Shown here piece after piece: positions 59,701 through 62,700 of a stretch of 64,000 nt of DNA; the stretch's first letter is position 1, and every line of letters begins with the position of its first letter. The stretch lies in the NCBI GenBank assembly GCA_922989275.2, contig OV277862.1, forward strand, positions 16,721,543-16,785,542, written 5' to 3'. Source of the stretch: Gari tellinella (Eukaryota; Mollusca; Bivalvia; Cardiida; Psammobiidae). The position numbers were made by a program, and so were the translations under genes. The notes below the pieces were generated by a model. The model worked only from the letters and a program-made list of their open reading frames with translations. It was not told the origin of the DNA and made no database searches.

Positions 59701-62700
59701 TCAAGTTCGATGTGGATCATGTCTGGTCAAAAACTAGGGCACTAGGTCAAATCATAGACAAATCTTGTTAACACTCTAGAAGCTACAAAACTCATTAAAT
59801 CTTAATACTTAGTCAAAATGTTTGTCTTATTGATATCTAGGTCAGGGTTGAATGTGGATCATGACGGGTCATAAGATTAAACCATAAAAATACATTGTTG
59901 ACACATACTCTAGAAGCTAAAAATCTAATTTGATCTTAATGAAACTTGCTAAAATTGTTTGCCTCATTGAAAACTAGGCCACGGTTGAATGTGGGTCATG
60001 TCGGGTCAAAATCTTGGTTACTATGGGTAAAGTTTTACGTGGTGTACCAGGTGAGCAATATAGGACCATAGTGGCCCTTGTTTATTAGTATCCCTTTACC
60101 TCTTAGCCTGTTTCTAGTTTTGATTTTTGAAGACAGATGACCACTTAAAGCAGGTTGAAAGTAAAGCAGAATGTGCCTTAATTCTGCTTTACTTTCAACC
60201 GACTTCAAGCTACCATCAAGGTTTTCAAAGGTTAAAAAGGACTTGAAAAATTAAAAAATTGGGGTGGCTGAAAATCCCCTTTGTCCGAAAATGACACCTT
60301 AGTTGAAATCCCCTTTGTTATAATTTTCAAGCAAAATTTATGTCTATAATTGTTTCAATTTGTTCAGGAACAGCTTCAAGAGAGAGCTAGGAATTACCAG
60401 TACTTACAACAGACCGACGCCCAGGACGCCATTCCTAACACGGAGGCATTTACCTGTCCTATCTGCTTTGATGACTATAGCGAAGGAGAAGGGGTGGTCC
60501 TGAGAGAATGTTTACATACTTTCTGCAGGTAATCTTACATTAATGTTAACCCAAAAGTTACTCCATAGTCTGTTTATACTTGTAGTTTTCAAGACTACAG
60601 TGTACAGTGGTTCATTGGTTGTGTATTGCAGGGATTGTCTCAAGGATGTTGTACAGTATAAAGTTTTGTGATAAACAGGGTTTGTAGAGCGGATAATTGG
60701 TTGTGTATTGCAGGGATTGTCTCAAGGATGCTGTACAGTATAATGTTATGGGATAAACATGTTTTGTACAGTGCGTTCTTGGTTGTGTATTGCAGGGATT
60801 GTCTCAAGGATGCTGTACAGTATAATGTTATGGGATAAACATGTTTTGTACAGTGCCTTCTTGGTTGTGTATTGCAGGGATTGTCTCAAGGATGCTGACA
60901 GTATAATGTTATGGGATAAACATGTTTTGAAGAGTGTTTTCTTGGTTATGTATTGCAGGGATTGTCTCAAAGATGCTGTACAGTATAATGAGGAGCCAGT
61001 GTTGAAGTGTCCATATCAAGATGACAATTTTGCATGTGATGGTGTCGTACAGGATAGAGAAATCAAAGCTGTAAGCATCTTGGCTTTGTCACAGCTGTTA
61101 GAAACAGTTTGGATCCTGATCAGATGCAGCATAATGATTATGCAGCATCTGATCAGGAATGAAACTGTTCGACTCATTATGATATTACTACAGTAAACCT
61201 CGCTTATAACGAACACATCGGGACCTCAAAAAAGTGTTCGCTATAGCCGAAGTTTGTTATAACCGTATAGCGAACTAGTATGCTATAGGCGAGGTTGGTA
61301 TAACGAAGTGATCGGACTTATAAAGAACATCAGACATGTACATGTACTTGTGTACATGTGTAAACCTATGTGTTTAAATGAAACATTATAAATTTGGTAA
61401 ACAAGAATATGTATGTTTTAACGAAATAGTATTTCACTAATTTGCAAGTTTGTTTACCTTCAACATGACAGCTCGTGTGGAGGTAGTCTTGTTTACATTG
61501 TTTATCGGACAAAACTTTGACAACTGGTCGCCATTTGCATCCATGCCTCAGTTTCATGTCAGGTTAAAAATTCATTCACTTTCGGAAAACCCCTAACTTG
61601 CAGGTGACTGAGATACCGAAAACGAGGTTCTAACAGTTCCGCATTACGGGGCAACACATAACTAATACATGTTTTACTCTTGACAAAACAATAATTTTAA
61701 TCAATCAATCAACTACTTTACTTGGAGGAACAAACACAGAGATCATTTGTAGACTTACTCAACCCGTTCATCGCTTAATGTTGACTTTGTTAACAGTTTG
61801 GATCCAGACCAGACGCTGTGCAATGCGGTGTGTGGTCAGGATTCAAACTGTTTGACACTCATATCTTAAATCATTCCAACATAATAAGTGTCTGTTAATA
61901 TCGCTCACACCAACACACAATGCATGAAGACGATCGCTGACAAACATTTTACCTGTGAGGTAATTATCAGCGACATACAGATGAAACACTCGAAATCGAC
62001 GGTACGCTATAACCGATGATATTTTAATGAAATTTGATGAATCGGGACCGGGTAATGGTGTACGCTATAGCCGAGTTTTCGTTATAACCGAGTACGCTAT
62101 AACCGTATTATTTGATATAGAACAAAGAAGGGTAAGATTCGGGGATTTTAAATATGTTCCTTATAACCGAGTGTACGTTATAACCGAGTTCGTTATAAGT
62201 GAGGTTTACTGTATAGTCAAATAGACTCAATTTATTTAAATTTAAATTAGACAATAAAAAATTTAACCCATTAACTCCTAGTGATGCATGTATGCATCCA
62301 TTAGAAACTGTGTATACACTTGTCCAATGCAAACAGTGTAGACCCAGATCAGAGGGCTCACTCATTTCAGCACCAAATCCTATGGTGTGTTGAAGAGAGG
62401 ACTCTTATGAATAGCTTGTGTTACTGCTTCGAGTGAATTTAGTGACACAATAGGGTTTAAGCCTTTCCCCCATAGAAGCGCCTTTTAGCGAATATGAATT
62501 ATTCCTCCGCTGAAGAAAATAGTTCCAATTTATTCAGTCATGAATATTATATTATAGGGAATATTTTCTATATTTTAGCACATGATAGCTTAAAGCAGGC
62601 TGAAAGTAAAGTAGAATGTGCCTTAAGGTGCATTCTGCTTTACTTTCAACCTGCTTTAAGTAGTCAACTATCTTCAATACTAGAAAAAAAGGCTATTAGG

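Noticed and set aside
60759..60958. 145-codon ORF across the tandem repeats, suggesting a longer exon 11
   Set aside because: The ORF uses a different frame from RING1 over the repeats and is built from the 82-bp units. The RING1 frame has stops in each upstream unit.
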